Below are positions 61,561 through 64,000 of a stretch of 64,000 nt of DNA, piece by piece. Origin of the DNA: Desmodesmus armatus (lineage: Eukaryota > Chlorophyta > Chlorophyceae > Sphaeropleales > Scenedesmaceae); assembly GCA_007449985.2 (NCBI GenBank), contig VIIQ02000732.1:124001-188000 (forward strand). The letters run 5' to 3'. How positions within the stretch are numbered: position 1 is the first letter of the stretch; every line of letters starts with the position of its first letter. Under the pieces are notes generated by a model that saw only the letters and a list, made by a program, of their open reading frames with translations, did no database searches and was not told the origin of the DNA. The position numbers were made by a program, and so were the translations under genes.

Positions 61561-62573
61561 GCTGATTGTGAGGGACTGCCACAGGTGCCGTAATAAGGAC
61601 ACTGAGTTGAACGAGCTTTTCGTGTGGGAAAACCCAGTGCCTTGCGGGGCCGGCTGTGAAGGTTGCAACTGAAGGTCAACAAGTGACAGGCTGCTGCGCT
61701 CCAACCGCAGACTTAAAAGTCAGCTGAGCTAAGCGACAAAAAGCAGGAACAAACGAGCAGCGTGATTGCAATTGCATTGGCGTTACCCGAGTATATGCGC
61801 TGGTATCTTTGAGACCTGGGCCCAGTGACAGCCCTGCTGTTGCCAAGGATGCGTGCAGCGAGGACGGGCCCACCAGTCGGCCGGCATGCACCTCACTAGA
61901 CAATATGCATTTAATTACAAGCATCATGGCGAACACGGCCTTGTCCATACCCCACTTGTGAAGGCAAGGCCAACAGCAGCACAGCTCGTTGCCTGGCCAC
62001 ACCCTGCCCCGCCAGCCGTCGTCGTCAACCGGGCATACTCGGCAACAACCCGGGAGCTGCAGCTGGCGTCAACCCTGGTGTGTCCAGCACTCACAAGCCG
62101 AGCATCTAGCTGACCTGGACACACGTGCCAGCCCCCATAGCTGACGTCCTTCGGTGTTTTGCAGGCAACTACAATGACTGTTGCTCCAGATTTATCATCG
62201 CTGGGCATGTCGGAGCACGACCGCGTTGGAAGCCAACGCCAGCTTCCTGCAGCAGCAGCAGGGTAAGCAGGACCAAGCTGAGGCAGTTGCATGCAGCCCT
62301 GTGTGCCTGTCCTGCTTCCCTAAGCCCTTTTAAATGTGTTGCATTGATGCAAGGGGGATTGCCACCCCCCTGCCAGGCATCAGCAGGCTTGGTTCTGCAC
62401 GCTGGACCAAGATTCCGCCAACATTCCCCCTCCCCAGTTCTGAAGCATCTTTGCTGGCTTTGAGTGTGGGAGGGTTTACTTACCCTGCAGCAGCGCTTTT
62501 GCACCTGCCACAGCCGACACAACCCTCATTCAGGCTCTGGTGTCCCTGTGTCCTGCTTAGGCTGAGCATCGAG
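61561..62573. other. Divergent intergenic region, ClpS / GDPD
   Basis: About 1 kb between divergent starts, with the flank repeat in its middle. No further gene is supported. Upstream GDPD exons in 62120-62560 cannot be excluded. Confidence 0.45.
61829..62092 (+). repeat. Copy A of the ClpS upstream flank repeat
   Basis: About 260 bp lying ~270 bp upstream of the ClpS start and duplicated at 58835-59098. It sits in the divergent ClpS/GDPD intergenic region and may include promoter sequence, or it may be a mobile repeat of unknown type. Confidence 0.9.
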
Positions 62574-64000
62574 ATGAGTCCCGAGGCCCCAGTGGCTGTG
62601 CAGAAGGACTTTTTGGACATCCAGGCAGATGCTGCACTTCCTGCCATCGGTGGACACAGAGGGTAAGCATGCAGTTGGAGGAATAGTACATATAGACCAC
62701 CTTGTGCTGGGCTAAGGTTGTGCTGGGGCAGCAGATACGCTTGGCAGCTGCAGGACAGCAGTCCAGCTTAGGCAGGGACTGCGCAGCAGTTGGTCGGGGC
62801 CAAGAGATGAAGATGACATGACCATGTGGTCTTGATGCACCTGCTTTTGATGGCATGCTGACGAGTGGGTGGTGTGCTGTTGCGCCTGCTGTTTTTCTCT
62901 ACCGCAGGATGGGTGCCAATGTGATTCGCGGGGGTGCCCTAGCACCTGCATGGCGTGAGAACACCCTGCGCAGCTTCCAGGCTGCTGCCGCCAGTGGTGC
63001 TACCTTTGTGGAGTTTGATGTACAGGTGCGCACAACATGTGCAGGTGTAGCTTCAGCCGGTCACGAATGCGTCAGCGGGACGCGCCATCCCCATGGCTGC
63101 ATGCAGCAAAGCGCCTCGCATGCTATCAGCAGTGCTCGGGTAGTTGTCTGGCTCTGGCTTTATCAGACCCAGCACAGCTGCATGCACATGATAGGCACGC
63201 GCTGCCACTATTGGTGTTGACCTCTGCAGCAGCGCCAAGCTGCGTCACACTGTCATGTGCTGACAAGCACCCTCATGCCCTGCCTTTCCTCTCCCCGCCT
63301 GCAGGTGACCTCTGACGGTGTTCCCGTCATCTGGCACGACGACCATGTTGAGTATGGGGACCCCCTCGACCCCAACCAGTGCCAAGTTTCTGAGCTGACG
63401 GCAGCGGAGTTCCAAGCCCTGGGTGCCCTGTCCGCATCCGGCAAGTGCCAGCAGCTGTCGGTGGTGCGCCGCTTCAAGCACGCAGCAGCGGCCAAGGCGG
63501 CCGCCGAGCCCCAAGCAGCCGTGTCGGTCAGTTTGGTCAGCGGCGAGCCCTCCGCGCCCCAGCGCAGGCGCTGGTGCTGCGAGGTGGATGACGCCTTCCC
63601 CACCCTGGAGCAGCTCTTCGGGGCGCTGCCGGCCCACCTGGCCTTCAACATCGAGGTCAAGATGTCGACCCCTGACAGCATGGCCTTCACGCCGGCCGCC
63701 GAGATCCAGCGCATGGTGGGACCCATCCTGGATGTTGTGCAGCGCTGCACACTGGGCTCGTCGGACCCCGCGCAGCAGTGCCGCCAGGTGGTCTTCAGCT
63801 CCTTTGACCCGGACGTGTGCCGCGCGCTGCGCGAGGCGCAGCAGCAGCACCAGGTCATGTTCCTGACCACCGGCGGCAAGGACTGGCACGCGGACCCCCG
63901 GCGGATGAGCTTGGCAGCAGCAGTGGACGAGGCGGCCTCTGCGCAGCTGTCTGGCGTGGTCATGGACTCGGGCGCGCTGCATGCGTACCCTGAGGTGGTG
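62574..64000 (+). CDS. Glycerophosphodiester phosphodiesterase (GDPD), 3' truncated by window
   Basis: Exons 62574-62662, 62908-63025 and 63305 to the edge, in phase. The first junction completes the catalytic GHRGMG motif (GGACACAGAGG|GATG). RENTLRSFQAA, then VEFDVQVTSDGVPVIWHDDH gives the metal-binding Glu and Asp and the second catalytic His. FNIEVKM and VVFSSFDPDV follow, as in the GDE1/GPCPD1 and plant GDPD group. The enzyme hydrolyses glycerophosphodiesters such as glycerophosphocholine to glycerol-3-phosphate and alcohol in phospholipid turnover and phosphate recycling. MSPEAPVAVQKDF is the chosen start. An AG just upstream (62560) leaves room for a further 5' exon. About 300 residues are visible and the C-terminus is missing. 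Confidence 0.85.

Overview
This is nuclear DNA from a eukaryote, most likely a chlorophyte green alga (probably Chlamydomonadales-like; species not determinable here). The genes are cut into many short exons with GT...AG introns. The proteins carry long Ala and Gln runs coded by GCN/CAG repeats. Microsatellites and G/C homopolymers are everywhere, TGTAA-type poly(A) signals lie just 3' of several stop codons, and the window contains a translation elongation factor 3 gene, a protein of fungi and some algae. I built the spliced gene models below by hand from splice sites, reading phase and family motifs; no transcript data were available.

Layout. 1-6.5 kb, minus strand: two tandem copies of a DnaQ-like (DEDDh) exonuclease gene, each with frame lesions. 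7.6-23.6 kb, plus strand: an 18-exon gene for elongation factor 3 (HEAT repeats, two ABC ATPase domains, chromodomain-like insert, about 1065 aa). Nearly every exon boundary of this gene has extra partial copies lying in the flanking introns. The introns also hold a MITE-like element, a hammerhead-like motif and a tRNA-derived SINE. 23.6-26.9 kb: no recognised gene. 26.9-29.5 kb, minus: a leucine-rich-repeat membrane protein with a PGG-like C-terminus and one in-frame stop. 30.1-33.1 kb, plus: an unknown protein with a small zinc-ribbon-like motif. 34.0-36.3 kb: a 512-bp tandem array of about 4.6 units. 36.8-42.9 kb, minus: an intact 13-exon KDZ-type transposase. 45.0-49.3 kb, minus: an Ala-rich protein of unknown function whose 3' end is tandemly repeated. 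50.8-58.3 kb, minus: a 2048-aa Gln/Ala-rich zinc-binding protein. 60.7-61.6 kb, minus: a small ClpS-like protein with a probable organelle transit peptide, whose 5' flank and first exon are duplicated 3 kb away. 62.6-64.0 kb, plus: a glycerophosphodiester phosphodiesterase cut by the window edge.

The genes do not form one pathway. The unifying theme is local duplication at several scales: exon ends, whole genes, gene 3' ends, promoter plus first exon, and satellite units. Some genes (exonucleases, EF3, LRR protein) carry single-base indels or a stop in otherwise perfect models, while the transposase, the Gln-rich, Ala-rich and ClpS genes and the visible GDPD exons are intact. Base-level assembly errors and real decay cannot be told apart from this sequence alone.
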